Below, in pieces: positions 32,972 through 45,043 of a DNA stretch of 64,000 nucleotides. The stretch is from Spiroplasma sabaudiense Ar-1343 (GTDB lineage: Bacteria; Bacillota_I; Bacilli_A; Mycoplasmatales; Mycoplasmataceae), in contig NZ_CP006934.1 in assembly GCF_000565215.1 (NCBI RefSeq), forward strand, positions 496,001-560,000. The letters are read 5' to 3'. The number at the start of each line of letters is the position of its first letter. Position 1 is the stretch's first letter. A model generated the notes under the pieces. That model ran no database searches. It had not been told where the DNA came from and saw only the letters and a program-made list of their open reading frames with translations. Position numbers and translations under genes: made by a program.

Positions 32972-33571
32972 ATGGATATTAAGTGAATCTCCTTATTGGT
33001 TATCTCAATTTTATATTTTGCAGCCTTATTAATTTCGGGAATTTTAGCTCTTCGCTATCAAGCAAAGCATAAAACTTTTAAAAAAATTTCTCATGAATTG
33101 GAAAATAATATTTTACAATTCAAAAAATCTTTTGAAGAAAATTTTCAAGAAAATAATTTTATAAAAAGTAATTACGATTTACCTAAAAACGAAGGATTAT
33201 ATTTAGAAATTAATAATTTTAGTTGTTATAAAACTACAGTTCCTAAATCCAAAAAAGAAATTTTTACTGATGAAAATGAATCGGAATTCAAAGTTACTTA
33301 TTTAAAAGAAAATTATACTTTAAAGAATAATAAATTTAAAGTTCCAGATTTTTTTGGAAAATTATATCTCACTAATTTAAGAATTTTATTTCAAAATAGC
33401 GAAGGTTTTTTTCAGTTACCTTTATCCCAAATTAACGGTTGCATTATAACTGTTTTAAACATTAATGGTTTTTATAAACCTGGAGTTATAATAAAAACAG
33501 CAACTAACTACTATAGAGTTGTAACAGATTCTACTGAAATAGGTTTTTACATAAATAAATTATTAAATTAA
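32972..33571 (+). CDS. Single-pass membrane protein with PH/GRAM-like domain, 199 aa
   Basis: AAGGAGTG precedes ATG 32972, 13 bases after the SEC-C gene. A membrane helix spans about residues 5-24 (ISLLVISILYFAALLISGIL). A basic helical linker and a C-terminal domain of about 110 residues follow. In it, FFGKLYLTNLRILFQ and FFQLPLSQINGCIITV fit the GKLYLTNxRLxF...IPLxxI pattern of GRAM and bacterial PH domains. That assignment is by pattern only. It may sense lipid or protein at the membrane. TGA at 32984 is Trp. Confidence 0.72.
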
Positions 33572-33587
33572 AGTAGGTGAAATAATT

Positions 33588-34127
33588 ATGAATCAGCAGC
33601 AACTAATTAATATTAGTGGGTTATTAATTTATGTTCTAACAATTGGGGTCTTCCTTTATTTTTTAATTGATTTGCTTTTGAGATTTCATCAAGGAAACAA
33701 AGTTGATGACTTTGAAAGAAAATTTTTTAACAAAAAATTATGGATAATTCTAATTTGAGTAAACCCCATCACAATAGTGATCTTATTTATTTTAACGATT
33801 TCCGGATTTTCACTTTTTTTTGTGACAAATCTTAACTCTTGAAATATATTCTTTCAAGTATTTTTTATGTTAGGAACTTTGTTTATTTTATTTGAAATAT
33901 TATTGATAAGTAAAAAAGGCAACGCCTTGCAAATAATTATTACTCAAAAATGGTTAATATTAATAAATGATATGATTGAACTTGCATTAATAAAGAAAAT
34001 TAATTATGATTATAAACATAAGTTTATTTTTATCGAAATAGGGGAGAACACTTCAATAGATAGGGTAGTTCGCATAAAATACAATCGGAAGATTCGTGAA
34101 TTTTTAAAAGCGGATTTGAAGAGTTAA
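33588..34127 (+). CDS. Hypothetical membrane protein, 179 aa
   Basis: ATG 33588 with AGTAGGTG upstream; the stop is TAA 34125. TGA at 33756 and 33840 are Trp. Three hydrophobic segments are visible (about residues 10-28, 52-75 and 85-103). A cytoplasmic tail of about 75 residues follows, with alternating hydrophobic residues (LQIIITQKWLILIND and HKFIFIEIGE) that look like a beta-sheet domain, perhaps like the PH/GRAM-like domain of its neighbour. Unknown function; same operon. Confidence 0.7.
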
Positions 34128-34148
34128 CTTAAACTTTGGGGGAATTAT

Positions 34149-34391
34149 ATGAAAAAAGATACATATTTATCGAAAAAAGAGTGAAAAATAATTGATTCAA
34201 AAAATGTCAAAAGGATTAAAAAAGAAAGTTTATCACATTTCTTAGATATTCAAGTAAATATTTTAGACTCTTTGAAGGCAGCTTTAAAAAAAGATGAGAA
34301 TAATACTTTTATTTCTGAAGCTGTTTTAAAAAAAGAAGAGGAAGTTGCTAGATTAAAAGAAGATTTTATAAAATTTATCAGTAATGAATAA
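34149..34391 (+). CDS. Small hypothetical protein, 80 aa
   Basis: ATG 34149 with GGGGGA upstream, 21 bases after the previous stop. A TGA at codon 12 is Trp, which is why the gene is easily missed under the standard code. The product is Lys/Glu-rich with an amphipathic, probably coiled-coil C-terminal half (EAVLKKEEEVARLKEDFIKF). It is the last gene of the run beginning at 31631. No function can be assigned. Confidence 0.65.
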
Positions 34392-34426
34392 AATAAAAAG
34401 TTCTAATATCTAGAACTTTTTATTTT
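34390..34426. terminator. Bidirectional terminator, 16-bp stem
   Basis: AAAATAAAAAGTTCTA (34390-34405) and its exact complement (34411-34426) flank a five-base loop between convergent genes. The right arm includes the stop codon of the minus-strand lipoprotein. Confidence 0.88.
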
Positions 34427-36717
34427 GAAATTTTTTGTGCTCCTTTTAAATATCAGTAAGTACCGTTATTTAATGAGCTTGTAATTGAATCGTTTTGAAA
34501 AATAAATTCATAATCTGTTATAACTTTTCCTTTTATGTATTTTAAGGTGAATGAAACTTTTGATGAATTATTATCGGTGATCGCTTCATCACTAATATTT
34601 GTAATTTTAAAATTCTTTGAAAAAACAATAGGTTCATATTTGTTTTTTTCTTCCATTATAGATTTATCTTTTAGCTTATTACTTTGAATCTTTATTCCTA
34701 AAACTATTTTTTTTAAAAAATCGCCTGTTGTATCATTATTTGCTAAATCATTTTGAAATAGTTTTTCAAGTTTCTCATAAAATGATCCACTTTGAAATTC
34801 ATTTTCAGCTCCAATTGGTGCTCCTAAAAGATCGGTTGCTTGCAATTTTTTTGTACCATTATTAGAATTTTTTGCATGTCACCCTTTATTGCTGTTTAAT
34901 TTTAAAAATGCTGGTATTAATGTAACGGGTTCAGGATTCAAACTTTCAATTTTAGTTTCATCATTAACTGAATTATCTAATGAGTTAAATAGAGTATATT
35001 CTGCACTTAAACTTACACACAATTCATAAACTTTTTTTAAATTGAATAAATACTTATTATTTAAACTATTATCTTTTTTAACTTCTAGAAAACTTGCGGC
35101 AGTATCAATAAGTCTTGAAAATGATTTCTTCTCAAAAGTATTGTCAATAATTTTTGAGTTTATATTAAAGCTACTTAAAATATCTGTTAATGGTGTTGAA
35201 AAAATTGATTGAAAATTTTTGAAATTTTGCTTACTTTTATCGTCAAAATCCAATCCAACTAATCCTCAAACTGATGATAAAATATCTCCTGACCACAATT
35301 TCAAATAAGCATTATCAAAAATTTTGTTAATTTCATCTGAAATACCTTTCTTAATTACATCCAAAATAATTTTCACAAGTCCTGTTATTTCAAACTTTGA
35401 TTGGACAACTATTGATTTCGCAATCTTTGGCAAAACGTTTTTTATTCCTGTTTCAGCATATTCATTTAAATGTTTTGTTGCATTTGCGGCTGCGTTAGCA
35501 ATTGCATTAATTATTGGAAAAAATCCAGCAGTTTCTCTTTTTGAAACAGTAGCGATTGGCCCAGCGTCAGTAAGAGTAACCGAATAGTTTGCTTTTTTTT
35601 CAACTTGGAACAAAATTGCCAAAAATTTTTCAAAATTGTAACCGTTTGAATCGCTTTCGGGATTTTGAAAAATCCCTTGGAATACTTTAACAATTTTTTG
35701 AATATTTAGGCTACTATTTATATCAAAATTACTTTTTCTTACATTTTTTAATACTTCAATGTTATTTTGGGTTTTTGAAAACAGGTGATCTGAATCAGTG
35801 ATTTGTGATGGGGGAAGACTTATTATATCTGAAAATGCTTCTAAATGTTTTAAAATAACCATAATTGATTTTACAATTTTTGAAATTCCCGATACCAAAG
35901 TGGTAGTATCTTCTGTTATTTTAAGATTTTTTTGAATAATTGCATCGAAGACTCTAGTTAATACAACTGTGCCATCGTTTCCTTTTCTATCATTATCAAA
36001 CTTAGTACTTGTAGTTAAGTCGCCTTTTCCAGGAATTGAAATACTTTGATTGGTAATTTCTGCAATTCCCAAGATTAGTTGATTTAAACTATAGTGGATT
36101 GCATCTTGTTGAGTTTTAACAAATGTCATATCAGAAAAATCAAAAATATTACTAATTGCTAGTAGGTTTTGGTTAGAAAGTATCGCTTTCATTTTAGAAT
36201 AACCTGAATCATCAACGATATTTTTCATAATATCACTTGTGAGAATTGAAGTTAGTGTTCCAGAAGTTCTAGTGTTAAAACCATTTCCAAAAATTAAAAG
36301 GGCGGCCCCAGCCATTGCTGAGATATTTCTAATTTTTGGTTCTGAAGGGTCAAAACCATTTTTCATTGTCAAATTGGTTTCAACTTGAGGTTCAGATAAA
36401 AAACCTTTATAGTTTTTATTTTTACCAAAGGTTGCATCCAAAATTGAATTAAAGCTTGCACTTTTTTGGCCTTTATAATTGGTTAAAAGATCAGCTGCCT
36501 TGCTGGTTTTGTATCGATTCAACGTATAATCAAAATCAATTCCTTCTTGATCATTTAAAACAACAGCACGACCGTAATAACTAAATATTTCAGTTAAGCT
36601 TTTGGTGGCTGCTCTTGCTTTCTTTAAACCATTATCTAGAGTGTTACACGCTATAACAGAAGTTGACGAACTTACAACTAAAGCCATACTTCCAAAAATT
36701 GCTAGAATTTTTTTCAT
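34420..36717 (-). CDS. MOLPALP-like paralogous lipoprotein, 765 aa
   Basis: ATG 36717 with GAGGT upstream on the minus strand; the frame runs through TGA-Trp codons to TAA 34420-34422. Signal peptide MKKILAIFGSMALVV...SVIAC (Cys 24). The mature protein opens with the pattern I associate with Mollicute paralogous (MOLPALP) lipoproteins: a helix, then VVLNDQEGIDFDYTLNRY. A long series of amphipathic segments follows, such as HYSLNQLILGIAEIT, TVVLTRVFDAIIQKNL and FEKFLAILFQVEKKANYSV. These have close counterparts at the same places in the next gene, so the two are paralogs. Function unknown; surface-exposed by inference. Confidence 0.78.
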
Positions 36718-36770
36718 AACTCGACCTCACTTTGTTGTTATTATACACCTTCTATTAAAAAAGGCATTAA

Positions 36771-36795
36771 AAAAAACACATTTAGTGTTTTTTTG
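36771..36795 (-). terminator. Rho-independent terminator overlapping stop
   Basis: On the minus strand, AAAAAAACAC and GTGTTTTTT form a hairpin ending in T's, covering the stop codon of the 36782-39025 gene. It separates the two lipoprotein genes into distinct transcripts. Confidence 0.7.
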
Positions 36796-39025
36796 AAGTC
36801 ATTTTAGTCATTTCTCAATATCTAGTTTCCGTGTTTTCATCACTTATTTTAGTAAATATTTTATATTCAAAATTATAATGAATTAATTGATTGGTTAAAT
36901 GTGATCGATAAATCATTGTGTAACTAATGAATTCATTATTATCTATCATTTCGGTTTTAATATTTTCAGTTTTAAAGTTTTTTGAATTTAAGTAGGGGAC
37001 AAACTCTGAGTGATATTTATTGGTCATTTGCTTTTTCATGTATCCCATTAACGAGCCAATCCCAATAAAGGTTTTTCTAATGAACAAGCCAGAATTATCT
37101 TCTGAATTGTCATCATAAGAGAACAAGTTCTTCAAACTTTCAAATAGAGTATTTGGTAAAATCTGAGTTTTATCACTATTTAGTCCCAAAATTCCTGTCA
37201 AATCAAGTCTATTACCATTTTTTTCAGCGTATCATCCTTTATTAACGATTAAATGAAGAATGATATTAATTGCGGTTTGGGGGGCACCATCAAATTGTGG
37301 TTCTCCAATTGAATTAAATACTTGATATTTTTCACCAAGTTTTTTAAAAATATCTAATATGTTATCAAATTTAAATAGTAAATCAGTGTCATTGCTGTAA
37401 TTATCTTTAAAAGCTTTAATTGCATCTCCTAACGAAACATTTACCAATGAATCTAAAATCTGGGGTAAGTTAATATTTAAAAGCTTTAAAAAATCACCGA
37501 TTGGAGTTTTGAAGATTTTTCTTAAATTAGCAAGTCCTTCAATTAAGGTTGGGTCTAGGTCTGGAACTATCATAGTAATCAAGTCTTTTATGATTGACCC
37601 TTTAAAAATTTCAGGAAAAATATTATTCATTTTATTAATAATTTCTGGTTCAGTTATCACATTATAAATATCAGGGGCAAATAATTTAATTTGATTTAAA
37701 GTTCCGCTGTTAAAGCCAAATTCACCACTATTTGTAGTTGCTAAAACTATCATTGCTAAAAGCCCTGGCAAAACAGTTCCTAAAATGGCAGGGAAACCTT
37801 CCATTTTACCTAAACCAAAACCAATTCCCCCAAGCAATTGCAGTAATCCGTGATTTAAAGATTCTTTTGGGGCTAGCAAAACAAATTCAAAGCGTTCTCG
37901 ATTGTCAACTTTAAAAAATATTGCCAATATTTTTTGAAGTCCAAACCCGTTTAAATCTGAACTTTGGTCGTTCAAAGCTTGGTCAAAAATTTTCAATAAG
38001 TAAGTAATGTTTAACGAACCTTTAGCATTAAATTTGTCTTGACGAACTTTTTGAATTACTTCAAGATCTGATAATTGGTTATCAAATAAATTATTTTTTG
38101 AAGTAATAGGTTTATCGGTGTTTTTGTCATAGTTTGAAAAATCCGATACGTATTTAACAATAATCATTAGCGCCTTACCAATTTGAGAAATAGCATTTAA
38201 AATACTGTCTATATCAGTATTGATGCTAGCTTCCCCAGCCAGTAATTTTTCAATAATTCGAGATAGTACATGACTACCATCACCCTCAGATCTAAAATTC
38301 ATGTCTGGAAATTCTGTAAATAAGGTTAATTTATCATCGTTTTTAGAGCTAATACTTTTGTCATCCCCGGTTAAATCAGCTAAACCCAAAATTAATGAAT
38401 TCATTGCGTAATTTAGGGCTTCTTGGTTGGTGGAACTTTCTAGGTCCGAGAAATCAAAAATTGATCCTAATTTTGTAATATTATCCTCTGATAAAACATC
38501 ACTAATTGTCTCCAATAATTCAGGACTTAATGCCCCTTTAATTACTTCACTTTGTAAAACAGCTTCTATCAAAGTTGCTTCTTTAACATCAAAGCCATTT
38601 TTAACAGCTAAAACTAGTGTACTAATTAGGGAACTAATTTGACTAAAACTATCATCAACTCATGAACGGTTACCATTCAAATTAACAAGACTGCTGTCTA
38701 AATTTTTAAATATACCAGAATTGGGAACTTTTTCACCAAAGCTGGAAGCAAATAGTGAGTTAATTTTTGAATTGTTGTTATTAATTCCCGAATCTGGCCA
38801 AGCTGTATTTATTGTTTGATCCCCATAGTATTTTAAACTATCATCAATGCTAATGTTTTCAGCATCGCTTAGAATAAATGACTGTGATACAAATTTTGAA
38901 AGGTCTAAAAATTTGTTTAAAGACTTATCATTGGTAAAATTATTAATAACACCAGTACAAGCAACAACGCTAACCGAACTCAAACTAATTGAGGTTACCC
39001 CCAAAGCCGCTAATAATTTTTTCAT
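36782..39025 (-). CDS. MOLPALP-like paralogous lipoprotein, 747 aa
   Basis: ATG 39025 with GGAGG upstream on the minus strand; an in-frame GTG 12 bases earlier would put that site inside the gene. The stop is TAA 36782-36784. Lipobox SVVAC (Cys 23). It parallels the previous lipoprotein along its length: FILSDAENISIDDSLKYYG near the start, NYAMNSLILGLADLT, SHVLSRIIEKLLA and LQKILAIFFKVDNRERFEF further on. A central Gly/Ile/Leu-rich stretch (residues about 405-440, LLQLLGGIGFGLGK...VLPGLLAMIVLA) is unusually hydrophobic for a lipoprotein and might insert into or contact a membrane. Divergent from the giant permease gene, with 97 bases between starts. Confidence 0.78.
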
Positions 39026-39122
39026 AAATACCTCCACTTATTAGTTTACTTTTATATTACACTAAATAGTTGTAATTTCTGAATTATTATATTAAAATAG
39101 TTTTTGTAATTAAAAGGGACTG

Positions 39123-42100
39123 GTGAATTTTTTGAGAAAAAGCAATGGTATTTTACTTCTAAAACAAAGCTTAATAAATATATTAAAATTTAGAGTCCAA
39201 TTCATAATTGTCATCGTGTTATCGTTTTTATCAGCTTCGATATTAACAGTTTCAATGGGAATTAATAGCACGTTAAACAATAATTTTCAAGAGGTTGTTG
39301 GAAAAGGAAATCAATTTGATTTTGAATACCAATATCAATTCAATCAGCGACGTAATGTTGAGGGTCCAAATCAGACTATCCCGCTTAATGCCTTTGTAAA
39401 TAATAATTATTCAACATTTATAAAAGATTTAAATGAAAAGGACATTAAAGAAGAAAGTGCTTTTAATTTTATTTTGAGTAGCCAATCAAACCCTGAGTCT
39501 AATGACAATTTTTTGATTAGAACATACCAAGATCAAAATTTTCAAAACGCAATTTATGAACAATTTAAAAATGATACCTATGGTGTAACAGAAAAACTAT
39601 TAGTTTATGATTATGATGCAAACCAAGATGAATTTGTATACAATCCAACCGGTTTAGAATGAACATTTGAGCCAGCCTTTAGAAAAACAGCCTATGAAGT
39701 ACTAACAAGAGAATATAAAAAAGATTTAGGTTGTGGACCTGATGGTCAAGCCACGGCGCTTGATTACACTAGATATACTCCAGCTGGAATTTATACCATG
39801 AACAACGGTTGTTCATGAGTGGGTGATGATTCTAATTCACTAAATGTTTACATGAACTATGCCTTCCAAAATTTAATTAAAACAAACTTCACCCAGTTTG
39901 GTAATTTTTTTAAATTTCTTGTTGTGGATCAAATCATCAACAAACTTGATGCCAACCAAAAACCTACAAAGCAAATTGTAACTACAAAATTTAATGAAAC
40001 AAATAATTCTGGAACCTGAAGCGAACTTGACTTTCAAAAAGGGGTTGGAGTTAATTTATATGATGCAGCATCTTTTGAAACTGCAGATAAAGAGGAAAAC
40101 GCTAGAAAACTAACTAGTTTGTTTTATGAATACATTTTAGGGTATTCAATATACCCAACAAATGTTATTCACAGTAATTTTTTAGGTGATTGAATTAATC
40201 AAGTTAAAGCTAGCGAATTGATTTCCCAAAACAAGGAAGAAGATAAAAATTTCTTAAAAACTAATAATGATGTTTACAAATACGGTAGGAGGGGACACAT
40301 TAACCCAATTGTCATATCTGTAGAAAATAATTTAATTCAGTCAAATAAGTGATTGAATGATCATTGAGCTATGACGGGTTTGCCATTCGAAGAACCAAGT
40401 AATACAACCCAAATGAACTTACATCAAAATTTTTATGAGCGACCAAACTTGGAAAGTTTTATTAATCAACCCCAAGATAGTGACTCAGTAAGATCTAGTA
40501 TGTTTATCAATCACCAAAAATTAATTGGTGAAATTATGGATTTTGATGTTAATTTAAGATCTGAATTATTTTATTTTGATAACGAATCTCAAAGTAAGGT
40601 TCGTGCTGTGGCAATTGATGAAAACGAAAAAGATCCAAACTTTACCATTTTAAAAGGTTCGGCTCCAAGAGCAGCCAATGAAATAGCTATTTCGCAGCAA
40701 TATGCTAGAAAAAACAAAATTAAAATTGGTGATGTTATTTCTGTTGGAGGGGCATCAGCAATTGTTTCTGGATTTGCAACCGACAAATATTCTTACTATC
40801 CAATGAGTGATAAAGATGTTCCATTACCTGATAATAAAAATGGTTTAATTATTTTTGGTTTCAAAAGTACTTTGGTCAACATCGGAATTTCTGGATTTGA
40901 AAATTATGTAACCTACTATAACTCAATTTTTTTAACCAATAAGGGTGCAGCGGTTTCCAAAGATGCTCGCGCTAATTTATATAGTGCCTTATTGAACAAT
41001 GTTCCCAATCAAGCATCTAGTTACTACAACTATACAAAAGAATCTTATGACTCAATTTTAAGCGAAAGACCCGAAGATGTTAAAACTTTTTCTGGACACT
41101 ATGATATGAAATCATTTAAGGACTCAAACTACAGCTTAGGGTGAACGGTTAATGAGTCAGTCTTAAGAATTTATAACATCGTTTCGATCGCTTCGGTTGT
41201 AATCATCTTACTTATTTCACTAACTGCAATTGCAATTGGAATTGCCAAAACAATTAGAGCTAATATGGGTCAAACAATTAACCTAAAAGCGTTGGGTGTT
41301 AAAACAAGTGAAATTGCTTCATCTTATTTAACTTATGCTATTATTGTCGCTATTGTTGTTCCGATCGCTTGAATATCTGGAATTTTCTTACAAATTCCTT
41401 TGGCTAATATTTTTTCAGACTACTTATCTGCTCCATATAATGTTATTAATCCAACTTGAGCCGCCCTGGGAATTGCCTTTTTAATATTTGTTGGTATTGC
41501 CGCCATTGTTTCTTTCACAACAGCCTTTATCTTAACAAGAGGAAGTATTTTACAATTACAAGAGCAAAAAAATAAAGTTCATCGTTCAAAAATGATTGAT
41601 ATCATCAAAAATCGATGAATGAAAAATTCAAGTTTTTCAAAACGATTTAGTTTAGAAATGGCATCATCAGGTTCGCGACAAACATGAATGGTTTCTTCAA
41701 CAATTTTTATTTCAGCATTTTTTATTGGAGGGTCATTAGCACTGCCATCAATTGCCTTGAATTTAAAAGAATCATATTATAAAAATATCAAATATAGTAA
41801 TGAATATTCAACTTACCAACCAATGACCAATTCTCCGCTTTCAAAAGTTACATTAAATACTTGAAAAGGTCAAAAAGAATTAGAAGCTGACTGAAAAGAA
41901 ACAGATCAGTTTTCTGAGTATGGCTTGAATGGTTATTATTCAAATTTAAATAATTATACAGCAACTACAAATAACGTTGGAGTGTTACCAAGTTTTATTT
42001 ATACAAAAGATTCTCAAAATCAAGAAAAAATTGACTGGTCAATTGAGTATTTAATAAAAAACCTTGGAGATTTAGTACCAATTGTTTCAAGTATTTTTGG

Positions 42101-44294
42101 GACAAACTTTTACAATGCTACGGGACAAGCTTTTTCGATTGGAGAACTTGAACAGTTTATGGCATTTATCCTTCAATCAGCCACAAACCCAGTCTCTAAG
42201 AAACCTTGAACAAATGATGAAGAACGTTTAAAATTACTAAAAGAAATTAGTGTCACTCTAACTGAGGGTTTGGGTCCAATATTAAGTTTAGTTATGGGGT
42301 CGATTACCGATGATGGTCAAACACCAAGTGTTGATGATGATTGAAAAAAACAAATTCTAGACTCAATTATTTCATCAGTGCCCCCATATGTAAAATCTTA
42401 TGTAAATAGTAGTGAGAGTCGAAAAAATCAGTTTGCATTTGGTTATTCTTTTGATCAAGTTGTAACCGATAAAGAAACTCTTGCAACAAAACTTAGTTTC
42501 AATACACCAAAATATTCTAATTTAGATATCATCGGCTTACCTGAAGATCAAAAAGCATTTTCTGTTGCAAAAAGTGAGTTTAGTCAAACACAATTTTCAG
42601 AAGAAACTCATCAAAAGGTCGCTCAAATTGTAAATGGAACTTATCAAGGCGGTGACATTGTTGAAAACGAAACCAAATTATATAATGCTTCTACAAAAGA
42701 GTTAAAAATTCCAGTAATTGCTAATCGTCAAGCAGAAGCTGGCTTAAAATTTGGTTTGGGTGATGAATTATCAGATCTTGATTTTGAGACTGCTAGACTA
42801 ACCTTCAAAGGACGAAGCGGCTATGAGAATTTACCAAAAGGGGCATGAGCATACAATAATTCAGACTACAAGCAAATTAATGCCAAAGCAGCAGATTTTC
42901 TAGATCCGTTTGGATTAGATAATAATAAGTTCACTTATAATGAATCTATCAAAGATGGAGTCTTAAAAGATGGGGCGTTTGTCTTTATTGAGTGGGAATA
43001 TGATGAAAAGGGTAATATCACCGGATCACATTTGCGTCCATACTACAACTATGACAATTTAGAATTATGATTCCCGGAAAACAAAATTAATGTAGAAGAA
43101 TTCCATAAAAGTGATAACTTAGGAAATCAAGGACCTAATGCGACATGATTTGACAGTAATATCATTTCTGGTTCAAAAAATTCTAGAGATGAAACTATCA
43201 TTGTCCCAGAATCTGCTAAAATTGCCTGAAACGAGAATGATTCATCAACAAAATGAGTTAGAATCCGCCCTTATGACTTGAGTTTTGATGCTCGATGAAA
43301 AAAACCAGAGCGCAATCTTCAAGCAGGAGAATTGCAATACTTATTGAATAAAAATTTATATTTTATGCATTCACAAGTTTCTGGAAACCAAACCACGGTT
43401 ATTGGAACAGCTCGTGGCTATGATAAAATTAATAATAATAATCTAAATAAAGTAAGTCTTGTAAACGTTGGGCAACTAAATTCTTTTAACTCTAACATTA
43501 TTTTGGGAGATCAAAATATTGTAAATAGTCTTGGAAATCTTTCTAATACTTATTTCACCCCCTATGACTACAATCCTGTGGGATCAAAAGCAAACACTAG
43601 CTTCAAAGGAATTCAAAATTATAACATTTTAGCACCAACTGATTTAGTTAAACGTGAATTGCCAAAACAATTTAGAGACGGTTATAATGGCAAAATTAAT
43701 TATTGGTGAAATACAAAATATAGCAACATAGATGAAACCTTGGGAATTACATCATATGTTTCATTTATCAATAAGGAACGAACTGGTCAATTTGCCGTTG
43801 GTAATGTCAATAGTTTTAAAATAACAACTTCATATGAAACCCAAAATCTTTTAAGTGAAAAAAAAGCTCTAGTTAATCAAATTTCTGGAATGGCTGTTTT
43901 AATTGGAGGATTATTAATCACAATGATTATAATAACTTCGTCATTATTTATTATTTTAATTTGTGATTTACTTGTTTCAAAAAATAGTCGTTTTATTATA
44001 TTGATGAAATCAATTGGTTATTCAAGACGTCAATTGGTTAGTTATACACTTGGGGTTGTTAATATCTTTAGTATTTTAGGATTTATCCTTGGTCTAGGAT
44101 TTTCTTACTTAGCAATCTGGGGACTAATTAGTTACTTAGGAAGTGCTGGGTTTGCGATTCCATTTGCATTAACTTGATGAGCTCCATTTTTAGCAGTGAT
44201 TTTAGTTGGTGGTGCTTATGGAATAAGTATCTTTGCAGCAATGTTCAGAGTTATTAATACCTCACCGCACATTTTAACTTCACAACCAGATTAA
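39123..44294 (+). CDS. Giant FtsX-like ABC transporter permease, 1723 aa
   Basis: A continuous frame from GTG 39123 (AAAAGGGA upstream; an in-frame TTG at 39132 is an alternative) to TAA 44292, with over thirty TGA-Trp codons. Layout: a first membrane helix near residues 20-45, and an external domain to about 675. A first FtsX domain follows at about 677-815 (MGQTINLKALGVKTSEI coupling segment), then a helix near 860 and a second external domain of about 700 residues. The second FtsX domain is at about 1585-1716 (LMKSIGYSRRQLV). Same design as the 1369-residue permease at 18982 but longer. Typical MacB/LolC relatives are 400-650 residues. No ATPase partner is visible nearby. Role inferred: export or surface release of lipoproteins or peptides. 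Confidence 0.87.
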
Positions 44295-44307
44295 AAAATA
44301 TCTTCAA

Positions 44308-44335
44308 AAGCCTGACAATTAGTTAGGTTTTTTTG
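44308..44335 (+). terminator. Rho-independent terminator
   Basis: CCTGAC (44311-44316) pairs with GTTAGG (44322-44327), one G-U pair, followed by seven T's, after the giant permease. Confidence 0.7.
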
Positions 44336-44369
44336 AGTTTTTTATCTATACTTATAGGTGAGGTGCTTT

Positions 44370-44975
44370 ATGGAAATTAAACAAGCGGTTTTTATCAAAT
44401 CAGCAGCAAAAAAAGAAGGGTGAATCAGCGACGATATTTCTGAAGTTTGTTTTGTTGGTCGTTCCAACGTGGGAAAGTCAAGTTTTATTAATGCTCTAAC
44501 AAACAATAATAAATTAGCTAAAATATCATCAACTCCCGGTAAAACAAGATTACTAAATTTTTTTTCAATTAACAATGACCAGTTTCGTATTGTTGATGCT
44601 CCGGGATATGGATTTGCTAAAGTAAACATAAATTTAAAAATTCAATTTGCTGAAATGATGGAAGAATATTTAACTCAAAGAACTAATTTGAAATTCATTT
44701 GCCAACTTGTGGACTTGCGTCACAGCCCCAGTAAAGATGATATTGAAATGTATCAATTTTTTAAGCATTACAATATTAAAGTTTTTATGGTTGGAACTAA
44801 ATTAGATAAACTTAAACGTAATGATATAGCTAAAAACGAAAAAATAATTAAAAGCGATTTACAATTTGATTCTGCCGATCATTTTGTTAAATTTTCGAAT
44901 AAAGATCGAAAAAATATCCGCGAAATTACAAATATCATGGCAGAACTTTTAGGTTTAGAAGATATTCAAAAATAA
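44370..44975 (+). CDS. engB: Ribosome-biogenesis GTPase EngB (YsxC/YihA)
   Basis: An essential small GTPase that helps assemble the large ribosomal subunit. The 201-residue protein shows all expected elements: G1 GRSNVGKSS (30-38), G2 STPGKTR, G3 DAPGYGFA, G4 GTKLDK and a late FSNKDRKN. The length matches the family. TGA at 44421 (codon 18) is Trp. GGTGAGGTG precedes ATG 44370. It stands alone between the permease terminator and the P-type ATPase gene. Confidence 0.96.
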
Positions 44976-45043
44976 GATATTTAAAGTAATTATTTATTTT
45001 AAAATAATAAACTGTGTTATAATTCAATAAAAGTAGGTATTTG

